Notes under the pieces: generated by a model
What the model was told of the DNA's origin: nothing
Database searches by the model: none
What the model saw: only the letters and a program-made list of their open reading frames with translations
Made by a program: the position numbers and the translations under genes
NCBI RefSeq assembly: GCF_003626645.1
Contig: NZ_RBAM01000005.1
Span: 496,001-560,000, forward strand
Source of the DNA: Streptomyces klenkii
GTDB taxonomy: Bacteria > Actinomycetota > Actinomycetes > Streptomycetales > Streptomycetaceae
DNA: 64,000 nt
Reading direction: 5' to 3'
In this document: positions 17,516 to 25,880 of the stretch, in pieces
How positions within the stretch are numbered: the stretch's first letter is position 1
How the letters are laid out: every line of letters begins with the position of its first letter

Positions 17516-18664
17516 TCAGTCGAGCGCGGCGGGGACCGGCTGGGGCGGGGTCGGGCCCGTGTACCGGGCCGCCGGGCGGATGATCTTCGAGTCTTCCGCC
17601 TGCTCCAGGATATTGGCGCTCCAGCCGACGACGCGGGCCGCGCAGAAGGTGGGGGTGAACATCTCGCGCGGCAGCCCGCACAGCTCCATGACGACGCCGG
17701 CGTAGAACTCGACGTTGGTGTGGAGCTCCCGGCCGGGCTTGAGCCGGGCGAGGATCTCCACCACGCGCGCCTCGACCTCGACGGCGAAGTCCACGAGGCC
17801 GCCGCCGAACTCCTGGGCGATGCCGCGGAGCATCCGGGAGCGGGGGTCCTCGGTGCGGTAGACGGGGTGCCCGAAGCCCATGATCCGTTCTCCGGCGAGG
17901 ACGCGGTCGCGGATCCAGTCGTCGATGCGGTCCGGCGTGCCGATGGCGTCGAGGGTGTCCAGGGCCCGGCTGGGGGCACCGCCGTGCAGGGGCCCGGACA
18001 GTGCGCCGACCGCGCCGCACAGGCAGGCGGTGAGGTCCGCGCCGGTGGAGGCGATGACGCGGGCGGTGAACGTCGAGGCGTTGAAGCCGTGGTCGATGGT
18101 GGAGACGAGGTACTGCTCGACGGCGCGGGCCCGCCGGGCGTCCGGCTCGGCCCCGGTGAGCATGTAGAGGTAGTTGGCGGCGTGGGGCAGGTCGTCGCGC
18201 GGCTCGACGGGCTCCAGGCCCTGTCCGAGCCGGTGCAGGGCCGTGAGCAGGGTGGGTACGGCGGCGCAGGCGGCGAGCGCGTCGGCCTCGCGCCGGTCGG
18301 CGGTGGTGTCGTAGAGGGGGCGGAGGCCGGCGGAGGCGCCGAGCAGCGACAGCGCGGTGCGGAGCCCCGCGAGCGGACCGGAGCGGGCGCCGGCGCGGGC
18401 GATGCCCGGCAGGGCCTCGCGCACGTCCTGCGGCAGGTGGCGCAGGGCGGCGGTCTCGGCGGCGAAGCGGGCGCGCTGCTGCGCGTCCGGCAGGGACCCG
18501 CGGAACATCAGGTGCCAGACGTCCTCGAAGGAGCGCGTCTGCGCGAGTTCGACGGCCGAGTACTGGCGGTAGTGGTAGAAGCCCTCCTGTCCGCGGACGT
18601 CTCCGAGCGCGGTGTCGGTGACGACGACGCCGGCGAGTCCACGGGGCACGTCGGTGATCGGCAT
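17516..18664 (-). CDS. Citrate synthase (citrate synthase 2 type)
   Basis: The 382-residue enzyme condenses oxaloacetate with acetyl-CoA or a related thioester. The two catalytic histidines are clear (His227 in GPLHGGAPS and His266 in GFGHPVY). The third catalytic position, Asp in the usual NVDFY motif, is Glu319 here (HTNVEFYAG). Arg344 in CAARVVGWSANILEQ matches the substrate-binding arginine. Length fits the shorter bacterial dimeric enzymes. It is cotranscribed with the downstream COG0523 GTPase and divergent from a second, helix-turn-helix-bearing paralogue, with a repeat-rich regulatory gap between them. Confidence 0.88.
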   Translation of the reverse strand: MPITDVPRGLAGVVVTDTALGDVRGQEGFYHYRQYSAVELAQTRSFEDVWHLMFRGSLPDAQQRARFAAETAALRHLPQDVREALPGIARAGARSGPLAGLRTALSLLGASAGLRPLYDTTADRREADALAACAAVPTLLTALHRLGQGLEPVEPRDDLPHAANYLYMLTGAEPDARRARAVEQYLVSTIDHGFNASTFTARVIASTGADLTACLCGAVGALSGPLHGGAPSRALDTLDAIGTPDRIDDWIRDRVLAGERIMGFGHPVYRTEDPRSRMLRGIAQEFGGGLVDFAVEVEARVVEILARLKPGRELHTNVEFYAGVVMELCGLPREMFTPTFCAARVVGWSANILEQAEDSKIIRPAARYTGPTPPQPVPAALD

Positions 18665-18676
18665 GGCTGCCTCCTC

Positions 18677-18760
18677 AGCAGGTGATCGATAGCAGGTGAT
18701 CGATCAAATCTTGATGCGACTGTCCATGCTTGACTCAATACTTGTCAATGTTGATTCCGA
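18677..18760. promoter_or_regulatory. Cluster of repeated half-sites between the divergent citrate synthase genes
   Basis: The 120-bp gap starts with a perfect tandem duplication of AGCAGGTGATCGAT (18677-18690 and 18691-18704). It continues with alternating TTGA/TCAA half-sites: GATCAAATCTTGATG, TTGACTCAATACTTGTCAA and TTGATTCCGATCAA. At least three overlapping inverted repeats are therefore packed into one helical face-sized region. The segment is AT-rich against its surroundings. It is the obvious operator for whatever controls both genes, possibly the helix-turn-helix citrate synthase itself. Confidence 0.65.
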
Positions 18761-18784
18761 TCAATGTATGGAGGGGTGGATAGC

Positions 18785-20056
18785 GTGTACCCCATGGCGG
18801 ATCACAGAACCGGCGGCGGCGAAGCGCACGCCGGAGTGGAAGACCGGCGGCTGACCACGCGCGAGGTCGCCGAGCGGCTCGGCGTGAAGCCGGAGACGGT
18901 CTACGCGTACGTAAGCCGCGGCCAGCTCAGCAGCAGCCGCGGGGCCGGCGGGCGCGGCAGCACCTTCGACGCGCGCGAGGTCGACGCCCTCCTGCGGCGC
19001 AACAGGCGCGAGACGGCGTTCGGCGGCGAGACGGCCATCCGTACGGGTGTCACCCTCATCGACAAGGACCGGTACTACTACCGGGGGGTGGACGCCACCG
19101 CCCTGGCGGAGCGGTACACGTACGAGGAAGTCGCGGACTGGCTGTGGACGGGCCGGCTGCGGCGCGGCACGCGGTTCGCCGCCCCGCACGACGCGCTGAT
19201 CGCGGCGCTCCGCGCCGTGGGGTCCCTGCCCGCGCACAGCGGGCCCGCCGACCGGCTGCGGGTGGCCGCGATCGCGGCGGCGGCCGCCGACCCGATGCGC
19301 TTCGACCTCTCGCCGCAGGCCGTGCTCGGCACTGCCCGCGGCTTGATCCCCACGCTGGTCGACGCCCTGCCGGCCGCCGGGCCGCTGCCCCGGGAGGACG
19401 GCGGCGGGCCGCTCCCCCGCCGGCTGTGGTCACGGCTGACCGCGCAGGCGCCCGACGCGGCGTCACTGCGCGTCCTGGAGGCGGCCCTCGTCCTGCTCAT
19501 CGACCACGACCTGGCCGTGTCCACGCTCGCGGTGCGGGTGGCCGCCTCCGCCCGCTCCCACCCCTACGCGGTCGTCACGGCCGGCCTCGGCGTCGTGGAG
19601 AGCCCGCTGCACGGCGCCGCGAGCGGGCTGGCGCACCGGATGCTGACGGAGGTGCTGGAGCGGGGCAGCGCGGGCGCGGTCGTGGCCGACCACCTGCGCG
19701 GCGGGCGCCGCGTGCCCGGCCTCGGCCACCGGCTCTACAAGGGACCCGACCCCCGCGCCACGGCCCTCTTCGCCCGGCTGGAGGCCGTGCCGGCCGCCGC
19801 CGACGCCCTCGCGGCGGCCCGGGAGGTCGAGGCGACGACGGCCCGGCACGTACCCCTGCACGCCAACGTGGACCTCGCCCTGGCCGTGCTGTCCGTCTCC
19901 GCGCAGATGCCGCCCGAGGCCGGGGAGACCGTCTTCGCGGTGGCCCGTACGGCCGGCTGGATCGCGCACGCCCTGGAGGAGTACGGGGAGCGCCCCATGC
20001 GGATGCGGCCCTCGGGCGCCTACTCCGGCCCCACGCCGCCCCAGCCCCTGCCCTGA
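18785..20056 (+). CDS. Citrate-synthase-like protein with an N-terminal helix-turn-helix domain
   Basis: The 423-residue protein has a MerR/excisionase-type helix-turn-helix at about 21-60 (RLTTREVAERLGVKPETVYA...SRG). A citrate synthase domain follows (about 80-420). Catalytic residues are conserved: His276 (ESPLHGAAS), His315 (GLGHRLYKG) and Asp363 (HANVDLAL), but the aromatic residue after Asp is lost and the small-domain loops diverge. The GTG start (VYPMADH) has GGAGGGG 8 bases upstream. It is divergent from a canonical citrate synthase. Inference: it may be an enzyme, or a sensor of oxaloacetate/acyl-CoA that binds the shared promoter. Confidence 0.85.
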   Translation: MYPMADHRTGGGEAHAGVEDRRLTTREVAERLGVKPETVYAYVSRGQLSSSRGAGGRGSTFDAREVDALLRRNRRETAFGGETAIRTGVTLIDKDRYYYRGVDATALAERYTYEEVADWLWTGRLRRGTRFAAPHDALIAALRAVGSLPAHSGPADRLRVAAIAAAAADPMRFDLSPQAVLGTARGLIPTLVDALPAAGPLPREDGGGPLPRRLWSRLTAQAPDAASLRVLEAALVLLIDHDLAVSTLAVRVAASARSHPYAVVTAGLGVVESPLHGAASGLAHRMLTEVLERGSAGAVVADHLRGGRRVPGLGHRLYKGPDPRATALFARLEAVPAAADALAAAREVEATTARHVPLHANVDLALAVLSVSAQMPPEAGETVFAVARTAGWIAHALEEYGERPMRMRPSGAYSGPTPPQPLP

Positions 20057-20134
20057 CTTCTGCCCGAGGGACGCTTTCAGGCCACCCCACGGACTTCAGC
20101 CGTCCGGCCGTCCCGTCACACGAACAACGGCAAC

Positions 20135-20153
20135 TCAGGTTAGGCTTACCTTC
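20135..20153. promoter_or_regulatory. DmdR/IdeR iron box at the start of the ferredoxin-like reductase gene
   Basis: TCAGGTTAGGCTTACCTTC matches the 19-bp actinobacterial iron box (TTAGGTTAGGCTAACCTAA) at 15 positions. It ends on the base before the GTG start. TAGGCT within it can be the -10 hexamer, which would place transcription start at or next to the GTG. The mRNA would then be leaderless and repressed when iron is plentiful. Confidence 0.85.
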
Positions 20154-21125
20154 GTGAGTACGTGCGCGACCGCCTCCCGCCAGCTCGCCGAGCCCCTGGC
20201 CGGCACCGCCGCCCCCGCGCGGACGTGGCTGCTCATCGAGCAGCCCGGGCCCTGGGGCGCGGACGCGCTGACCACAAGTCACCTCGACCCCGCCGTCGGC
20301 CGGGCGCTCGACGCGGCCGCGGAGGGCACGGGCGTCCGCATCGCGCTGATCCGCCGCCCCGGCCGGCACGCCGACTGCCACCAGCCCGGCACCCACCGCG
20401 TGTTCGCCGCCCACACCGCCCCGGGCCGCTCCTGGATCCGCACCACCGCGGTCGCCGACCCCGCGGAGCTGACCCGGCTGGACCTCGCCGCACTCGGCGC
20501 GGGCGAGCACGGCGGCCTCTGGGAGGCCTACGAGGGCGACCCGCTCGTGTTCGTGTGCACCAACGGCAAGCGCGACCGCTGCTGCGCCCTGCTGGGCCGC
20601 CCCCTCGCCGCCGAACTGGCCGCGTCCGGGGCGGAGGCCTGGGAGGTCACCCACATCGGCGGCCACCGCTTCTCCCCGACGCTCTTCGTCCTCCCGTACG
20701 GCTACGCGTACGGCCGGGTCACCGCCCACGGCGTCAAGGACGTCCTGGAGGCGGTGCGCGACCGCCGGATCGTCACCGGCGACTGCCGGGGCCGCTCGGC
20801 CTGGGAGCGCCCGGCCCAGGCGGCCGAGCTGGCGGTGCGCGAGCTGACCGGCGAGGAGGACGCGGACGCCTTCGACGTGACGCGCACCGAGGGCGCAGCT
20901 CCGCACTGGTCGGTCACCGTCGCCCACACCGACGGCCGGGCCTGGCGGGTGGCCGTCGAACAGGGCGCTGCGGAGCCCGCCCGGCCGGAGAGCTGCGGGC
21001 GTGCGCCGGGCATGCCCGCACGGATGGACGTCATATCCGTCACTCCCCTCCGTACGGACGTCCCCGCAGAGGCGTTTGCCGGTCCGCGCCCTTCAGGTCC
21101 GGGTGCCGTCAGCCGGCCTTCTTGA
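20154..21125 (+). CDS. Sucraseferredoxin-like family protein (thioredoxin-fold [2Fe-2S] reductase type)
   Basis: The 323-residue protein matches the actinobacterial sucraseferredoxin-like family. It has the thioredoxin-like [2Fe-2S] motif VCTNGKRDRCC (Cys135, Cys143/144) and the family signature THIGGHRFSPT (His167, His171). It is probably a cytoplasmic iron-sulfur reductase; some relatives reduce ferric siderophores. The GTG start (MSTCATASRQLAEPL) is typical and sits one base after a perfect-looking iron box, tying it to iron limitation. The last 50 or so residues are low-complexity and its 3' end overlaps the convergent binding-protein gene by 17 bases. Confidence 0.85.
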   Translation: MSTCATASRQLAEPLAGTAAPARTWLLIEQPGPWGADALTTSHLDPAVGRALDAAAEGTGVRIALIRRPGRHADCHQPGTHRVFAAHTAPGRSWIRTTAVADPAELTRLDLAALGAGEHGGLWEAYEGDPLVFVCTNGKRDRCCALLGRPLAAELAASGAEAWEVTHIGGHRFSPTLFVLPYGYAYGRVTAHGVKDVLEAVRDRRIVTGDCRGRSAWERPAQAAELAVRELTGEEDADAFDVTRTEGAAPHWSVTVAHTDGRAWRVAVEQGAAEPARPESCGRAPGMPARMDVISVTPLRTDVPAEAFAGPRPSGPGAVSRPS

Positions 21126-22167
21126 CGAACTCCGTGGTGTAGGTCTTCTGGAGGTCCACCTTGGCGCCCTTGAGTTCGGGGTTGAAGGACTTCAGCACCT
21201 CGTGGACCGTCCTGGGCCCGTCCTCCGGCATCACGCCGTCCTTGGTGAACATCGGCAGGGTGTTCTTGATCGCCTGGGTGTAGAGCTCCCTGCCGCCCTT
21301 GGCGTAGTCGTCGGGCATCTTGGCCGCGATCTCCTCCGCGGTGTGCTGGGACATCCACGTGAGGGTCTTCACGAAGGCGTTGGCGAGCTTCTGCACCACG
21401 TCCTTGTGGTCGTTGACCCATCCGGTGTTCATGTAGAGGCTGGACGCCGGGTAGAGGCCGCCGAGCGCCGCCCGCGCCCCCTCGGGGGTGCGCATGTCGA
21501 CGAGCACCTTGCCGGCGTCCTTGGCGAGGATCTGCGCGACCGTCGGGTCGGTGGTCATCCCGCCGTCGATGGAGCCCTGCTGGAGCGCGGAGATGAAGGT
21601 CTGCCCCGCGCCGACGGCCACCGGCGTGATGTCGCTGACCTTCACCCCGTTCTTCACCGCCAGGTACTTCGTCAGGAAGTCGGTGGAGGAGCCGAGCCCT
21701 GTGACGCCGAGCTTCTTCCCCTTGAAGTCCTTGGGCGAGGCCAGTTCGCCCGCGGCCTTCTTCGAGACGACCTCGACCTCCCCCGGCGTCTGGGCGAGCT
21801 GGACCACGGACTCCACCTGCTTGCCCTTCGCCTGGAGGTCGAGCGTGTGGTCGTAGAAGCCGACGACGCCCTGGACCTCGCCGGAGACGAGGGCGGTGGT
21901 GGCCTGCACGCCCGCGGGCTCGGTGAGCAGGTCGACGGTGACGCCCTCCTCCTGGAAGTAGCCGAGCCGCTGGGTGAGGACCGCCGGCAGGTAGATGACC
22001 TTGTCCAGGCCGCCGACCATGATCTTGACGATGTCGCCCTTCGCCGCCTCTAGCGCCGGGTTCGGCTTGTTCGTGGACGACTCGTCGGCACACCCGGCCA
22101 GGGTCAGGCACATCACGGCCGCGACGGCGCCCGCGCGGGCTCCGGCGGTCTTGCTGAACGTACGCAT
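21109..22167 (-). CDS. ABC importer substrate-binding lipoprotein (NMT1/SsuA/TauA type)
   Basis: The 352-residue periplasmic-binding-type protein starts with a lipoprotein signal (basic start, hydrophobic stretch, lipobox LAGC with lipidated Cys26). It continues as a two-lobed NMT1/SsuA-like domain (IMVGGLDKVIYLPAVLTQRLGYFQEEGV; FKGKKLGVTGLGSSTDFL). The family binds nitrate, sulfonates, taurine, riboflavin or thiamine precursors; the ligand is not evident. It is the last gene of a three-gene importer operon, 128 bp after the permease, and its stop overlaps the convergent sucraseferredoxin-like gene. Confidence 0.9.
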   Translation of the reverse strand: MRTFSKTAGARAGAVAAVMCLTLAGCADESSTNKPNPALEAAKGDIVKIMVGGLDKVIYLPAVLTQRLGYFQEEGVTVDLLTEPAGVQATTALVSGEVQGVVGFYDHTLDLQAKGKQVESVVQLAQTPGEVEVVSKKAAGELASPKDFKGKKLGVTGLGSSTDFLTKYLAVKNGVKVSDITPVAVGAGQTFISALQQGSIDGGMTTDPTVAQILAKDAGKVLVDMRTPEGARAALGGLYPASSLYMNTGWVNDHKDVVQKLANAFVKTLTWMSQHTAEEIAAKMPDDYAKGGRELYTQAIKNTLPMFTKDGVMPEDGPRTVHEVLKSFNPELKGAKVDLQKTYTTEFVKKAG

Positions 22168-22295
22168 CGCTGTTCCTTACGGTCGGTGGTTCGCAGGGGA
22201 CGAACAGGACGTGCGGGACGTGCGGGGGGTGTGGGAGCGCGGTGGGGGCGTGGTGGGGCGGGAGGCGTGATGGAGCGGGGGTGGCAGCGGGGCCG

Positions 22296-23180
22296 TCAGT
22301 CCCCTGCCCAGCTGCCCGCCCCGGAGCCGCCCGGCTTCCAGCGGAAGAGCCGCTTCTCGGCGAAGGTGAGCAGCCCCTCGGCGAGTAGCGCGACGACGGC
22401 GAGGATGACCATGGCGGCGTACACGCCCGCCGTGTTGAAGGTGCCTTGCGATATGGAGACCAGCAGCCCGATCCCCTTCGACGCACCGAGGTATTCGCCG
22501 ACGATCGCGCCGATGAGCGCGAAGCCGAAGCTCACGTGCAGGCTGGTGAAGATCCAGGATGTCGCCGAGGGGATGACGACTTGCAGCGTCACCCGGCGGT
22601 TGCTCGCGCCCAGGATGCGGGCGTTGGCCACCAGGTTGCGGTCGACCTCGCGGGCGCCCTGGAAGGCGTTGAAGAACACGGGGAAGAAGACCAGGACGAC
22701 CGCGGAGGCGACCTTGGAGGCGGGTCCCAGCCCGAAGATAATCAGGAAGATCGGTACGAGCGCGATCCTCGGCAGGGCGTTGAGGACTTTGATGTACGGA
22801 CTGAAGACGTCGGCCAGGAAGCGCACCCGGCCGAGCCCGATCCCGAGCACCACGCCGCCCGCCACGCCGAACACCCAGCCGAGCAGGGCCTCGTAGAGCG
22901 TGTACCAGATCTGCTCGCCGAGCGAGCCCTGCGACGTTCCGTGGAGCGTCCACTGGACGATCTGGTCCCAGACCTTCGACGGCATCGAGAAGTAGAACGG
23001 ATCGATGACGCCGTTGCGGGCCATCAGCTCCCACGCCGCCAGCACGACGACGAGCACCAGCACCCGCGCCGCGTACACGGTGAGCCTGCGCCGGCGGGCG
23101 GCCTTCGCTCGGGTCAGAGACCGGTGGTTCATGGTCAGGGCGGCGGGGGCGGCGGGGGATTCCACGGACTCAAGCGACAC
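22296..23180 (-). CDS. ABC transporter permease (SsuC/TauC type)
   Basis: The 294-residue membrane protein has about six transmembrane helices. The BPD_transp_1 EAA loop (EVDRNLVANARILGASNRRV followed by TLQVVIPSATSWI) sits before the fifth helix and contacts the ATPase. I favour a GTG start (VSLESVESPAAP) because AGAGGG lies 10 bases upstream; a GTG three codons earlier (23189) is too close to that site. The coding region overlaps the end of the upstream ATPase gene. Together with the ATPase and the lipoprotein it makes a complete nitrate/sulfonate-type importer. Confidence 0.9.
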   Translation of the reverse strand: MSLESVESPAAPAALTMNHRSLTRAKAARRRRLTVYAARVLVLVVVLAAWELMARNGVIDPFYFSMPSKVWDQIVQWTLHGTSQGSLGEQIWYTLYEALLGWVFGVAGGVVLGIGLGRVRFLADVFSPYIKVLNALPRIALVPIFLIIFGLGPASKVASAVVLVFFPVFFNAFQGAREVDRNLVANARILGASNRRVTLQVVIPSATSWIFTSLHVSFGFALIGAIVGEYLGASKGIGLLVSISQGTFNTAGVYAAMVILAVVALLAEGLLTFAEKRLFRWKPGGSGAGSWAGD

Positions 23181-24009
23181 GGGACGCACCCCTCTCGCGC
23201 GTGATGCGGACCTCTTCGCCGAGGGAGGACCAGATCTCGCGGTAGATCTCCACGAACTCCGCCTCCAGCCGCACGGCTTCGACCTTGCGCGGCCGCGGCA
23301 GCCGTACGGGGAAGACCTGCTTGACGGTCGCCGGCCCGGCGGTCATCACGACGACCTTGTCGGCGAGGGCGATCGCCTCTTCCAGGTCGTGGGTGACGAA
23401 GACGACGGAGGCGGCCCGTCCGCCGTGGGAGCCGCCCCACAGCTCCAGCAGCTCGTCCGACATCAGGGCCCGTGTCTGTACGTCGAGCGCCGAGAAGGGC
23501 TCGTCCATCAGGAGGATCGCCGGGTCGCACACGAAGGTCTGGGCGAGCGCGACGCGCTTGCGCTGGCCGCCGGAGAGCTGGTGCGGATAGCGGTCGGCGA
23601 AGGACGCGAGCCCCACCCGGCCGAGCCAGTCGCGCGCCCGCTCCCGCGCCTCGGCCCTGGGCACGCCGCGGAAGCGCGGCCCGGCCATCACGTTGGACAG
23701 CACCGTCCGCCAGGGGAAGACCGCGTCCTGCTGGAAGACGAAGCCGACTTCCGGCCGGATTCCCGTCACCTGCTCGCCGCCGACCAGCACCTCGCCATCG
23801 GTGGGCTCCTCCAGGCCGCTGACCAGGGTGAGCGTGGTGGACTTCCCGCAGCCGGTCGGGCCGACGACCGCCACGAACTCGCCCTGCTCCACGGTCAGGT
23901 CGAGATCCCGTACGGCGGTGTGCGAGGCGCCCGACGGCGTACGGAACACCTTGCTCGCGCCGCGCAGCTCGATCGCCGGAGCGTGGCCCGGCGGGGTGCC
24001 ACTGATCAT
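23170..24009 (-). CDS. ABC transporter ATP-binding protein (SsuB/TauB type)
   Basis: The 279-residue ATPase has all motifs: Walker A GPTGCGKST, Q-loop FVFQQDAVFPWR, signature LSGGQRKRVALA, Walker B ILLMDEPFSALD and the switch His in VTHDLEEA. The DAVFPW sequence is typical of the nitrate/sulfonate/taurine subfamily. The ATG (MISGTPPGH) has AGGAGG at good spacing; a longer frame upstream runs through the divergent promoter. It is the first gene of the importer operon and divergent from a CitA-type sensor kinase, which probably senses the same or a related ligand. Confidence 0.92.
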   Translation of the reverse strand: MISGTPPGHAPAIELRGASKVFRTPSGASHTAVRDLDLTVEQGEFVAVVGPTGCGKSTTLTLVSGLEEPTDGEVLVGGEQVTGIRPEVGFVFQQDAVFPWRTVLSNVMAGPRFRGVPRAEARERARDWLGRVGLASFADRYPHQLSGGQRKRVALAQTFVCDPAILLMDEPFSALDVQTRALMSDELLELWGGSHGGRAASVVFVTHDLEEAIALADKVVVMTAGPATVKQVFPVRLPRPRKVEAVRLEAEFVEIYREIWSSLGEEVRITRERGASRVA

Positions 24010-24251
24010 GCTTGCCGCCTCCTCCTGTGCTGGTTTCCGGCCAAGGGGGTGGCCGGTGCTGGAGGCTAGATGTGGCACGTGGCGCACAGACAGCCTTGTG
24101 AGCGCTGTGCGGCTTGAGTGCACGAACCCTGTTCTGCTCGTTTTGCGCGCGGTAGAACAACAAAGAGCGACGAAGGCGCCACGGAAGATGACGCCGGCGG
24201 CGCGCACGAGGACCGCACACGAGGACGACGACCGGCAGGAGGGGGACCCGC

Positions 24252-25880
24252 ATGCGCCCCCGCTGGCCCCGTCGCGTCTTCGCCCAGGTGCTCCTCGTCC
24301 AGCTGCTGATCATCACCGGAGTGGCCGGGCTCGCCGCCGGGTTCTTCCTGGCGCCCCTGGCCGCCCAGCTCGACGACCAGGCCGAGTACCGGGCCCTGGC
24401 CATCGCCCGGGCCACCGCCGCCCAGCCCGGCATCGCGCACAGCCTGCTGGCCGGGCCGCCCTCCCCCGACGGGCCCGTGCAGGCCGACGCCGAGCGCATC
24501 CGGCTGGCCACGGGCGCGAGTTACGTCGTGGTCGTCGACACCCGCGGCATCCGCTACTCCCACACCGTCCCGGAGCGGATCGGGGAGCGCGTCAGCACCG
24601 ACCCGGGCAGCGTCCTCGGCGGCCGGGAGTGGAAGGGCATCGCGCGCGGCACCCTCGGCCGCTCCGCGCGCGGCAAGGTGCCCCTGCGCGACGGCGAGGG
24701 AGCCGTCGTCGGCGCCGTCTCCGTCGGCATCGCCTACGACGACGTGCACGCCCTGCTGCTGCGGTCCGTGCCGGACATCCTCATGTACGCCGGAGCGGCC
24801 CTCGGCGTGGGCGCGATCGCCGCAATCGCCGTCTCCCGCCGGCTGCGCAAGCGCACCCGCGGCATCGAACTCACCGAGATCTCCGCCCTCCTGGACGAGC
24901 GCGAGGCCATGCTGCACGGCATCCGCGAGGGCGTGGTCGCCCTCGACCGCAACGGCCGCGTCCGGCTCGTCAACGACGCGGCAGCGCGGCTGCTGGGCAT
25001 CGGCCGGGACGCCATCGGCCACCCCCTGGACGGCGTGCTGCCGCCCGGCCGCACCACGGACGTGCTGGCCGGCCGGGTGACGGGCACCGACCTGCTGACC
25101 GTCCGCGACGGGCGGGTGCTGGTCGTCAACCGCAGGGACACCGCCGGCGGCGGCACCGTGGCGACGCTGCGCGACCGCACCGAGCTGGAGCAGCTCCGCC
25201 GCGAACTCGACGGCACCCGCGGCCTGACGGACGCCCTGCGCGCCCAGGACCACGAGCACGCCAACCGCCTGCACACCATCGCCGGGCTCCTGGAGCTCGG
25301 CCTGCACCACGAGGCCGCCGACTTCGTCGCCGAGGTCACGGGCGCGCACCGGGCGACGGCCGAAGAGGTCACCGAGCGGGTCCGCGACCCGCTGGTGAGC
25401 GCCCTGCTGGTCGGCAAGAGCGCGGTCGCGGCGGAGCGCGGCGTGGCCCTGCGGGTGAGCCCGGCGACCCGGCTGCCCGACCGGGTCGTGGACCCGCGCG
25501 ACCTGGTCACCGTGCTCGGCAACCTCGTGGACAACGCCCTGGACGCGGCGGGATCCCGGCATGCGGCCGGGCCGCCGTTCGTGGAGGTGGAGCTGCGGGC
25601 CGTCGGGGAGACGCTCGTCGTCCGCGTGGCGGATAACGGCCCCGGGGTGCCGGCCGGGGTCCGCGAACTGGTCTTCACCGACGGCTGGTCCACCAAGGAG
25701 GCCGCCCCGCCCCGCCGCCGCGGGCTCGGCCTCTCGCTCGTACGGCGGCTGGCCGAGCGGTACGGGGGCTCCGTGCGGGTGGGTGAACGGGAGGGCGGCG
25801 GCGCGGTGTTCACCGTGGAGCTGCCCGAAGCGCTGCGCTCACCGCAGCCCAAGCAGCTCACTCGAAGGGGTGAACGATGA
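24252..25880 (+). CDS. Sensor histidine kinase, CitA/DcuS type
   Basis: The 542-residue membrane kinase has a first membrane segment at about 9-34, an extracellular PAS-like sensor domain (about 36-170) and a second membrane segment (about 174-195). These are followed by a cytoplasmic PAS (about 215-300), a SpoOB-type dimerisation domain with phosphoacceptor His334 in ALRAQDHEHANRLHT, and a HATPase (NLVDNALDAA, DNGPGVP, GLGLSL). This layout is diagnostic of citrate/C4-dicarboxylate sensors. The response regulator gene overlaps its stop by four bases. The 242-bp gap to the divergent ABC operon must hold both promoters; GTTCT..AGAAC half-sites near 24129-24156 could be the regulator's site. Confidence 0.92.
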   Translation: MRPRWPRRVFAQVLLVQLLIITGVAGLAAGFFLAPLAAQLDDQAEYRALAIARATAAQPGIAHSLLAGPPSPDGPVQADAERIRLATGASYVVVVDTRGIRYSHTVPERIGERVSTDPGSVLGGREWKGIARGTLGRSARGKVPLRDGEGAVVGAVSVGIAYDDVHALLLRSVPDILMYAGAALGVGAIAAIAVSRRLRKRTRGIELTEISALLDEREAMLHGIREGVVALDRNGRVRLVNDAAARLLGIGRDAIGHPLDGVLPPGRTTDVLAGRVTGTDLLTVRDGRVLVVNRRDTAGGGTVATLRDRTELEQLRRELDGTRGLTDALRAQDHEHANRLHTIAGLLELGLHHEAADFVAEVTGAHRATAEEVTERVRDPLVSALLVGKSAVAAERGVALRVSPATRLPDRVVDPRDLVTVLGNLVDNALDAAGSRHAAGPPFVEVELRAVGETLVVRVADNGPGVPAGVRELVFTDGWSTKEAAPPRRRGLGLSLVRRLAERYGGSVRVGEREGGGAVFTVELPEALRSPQPKQLTRRGER

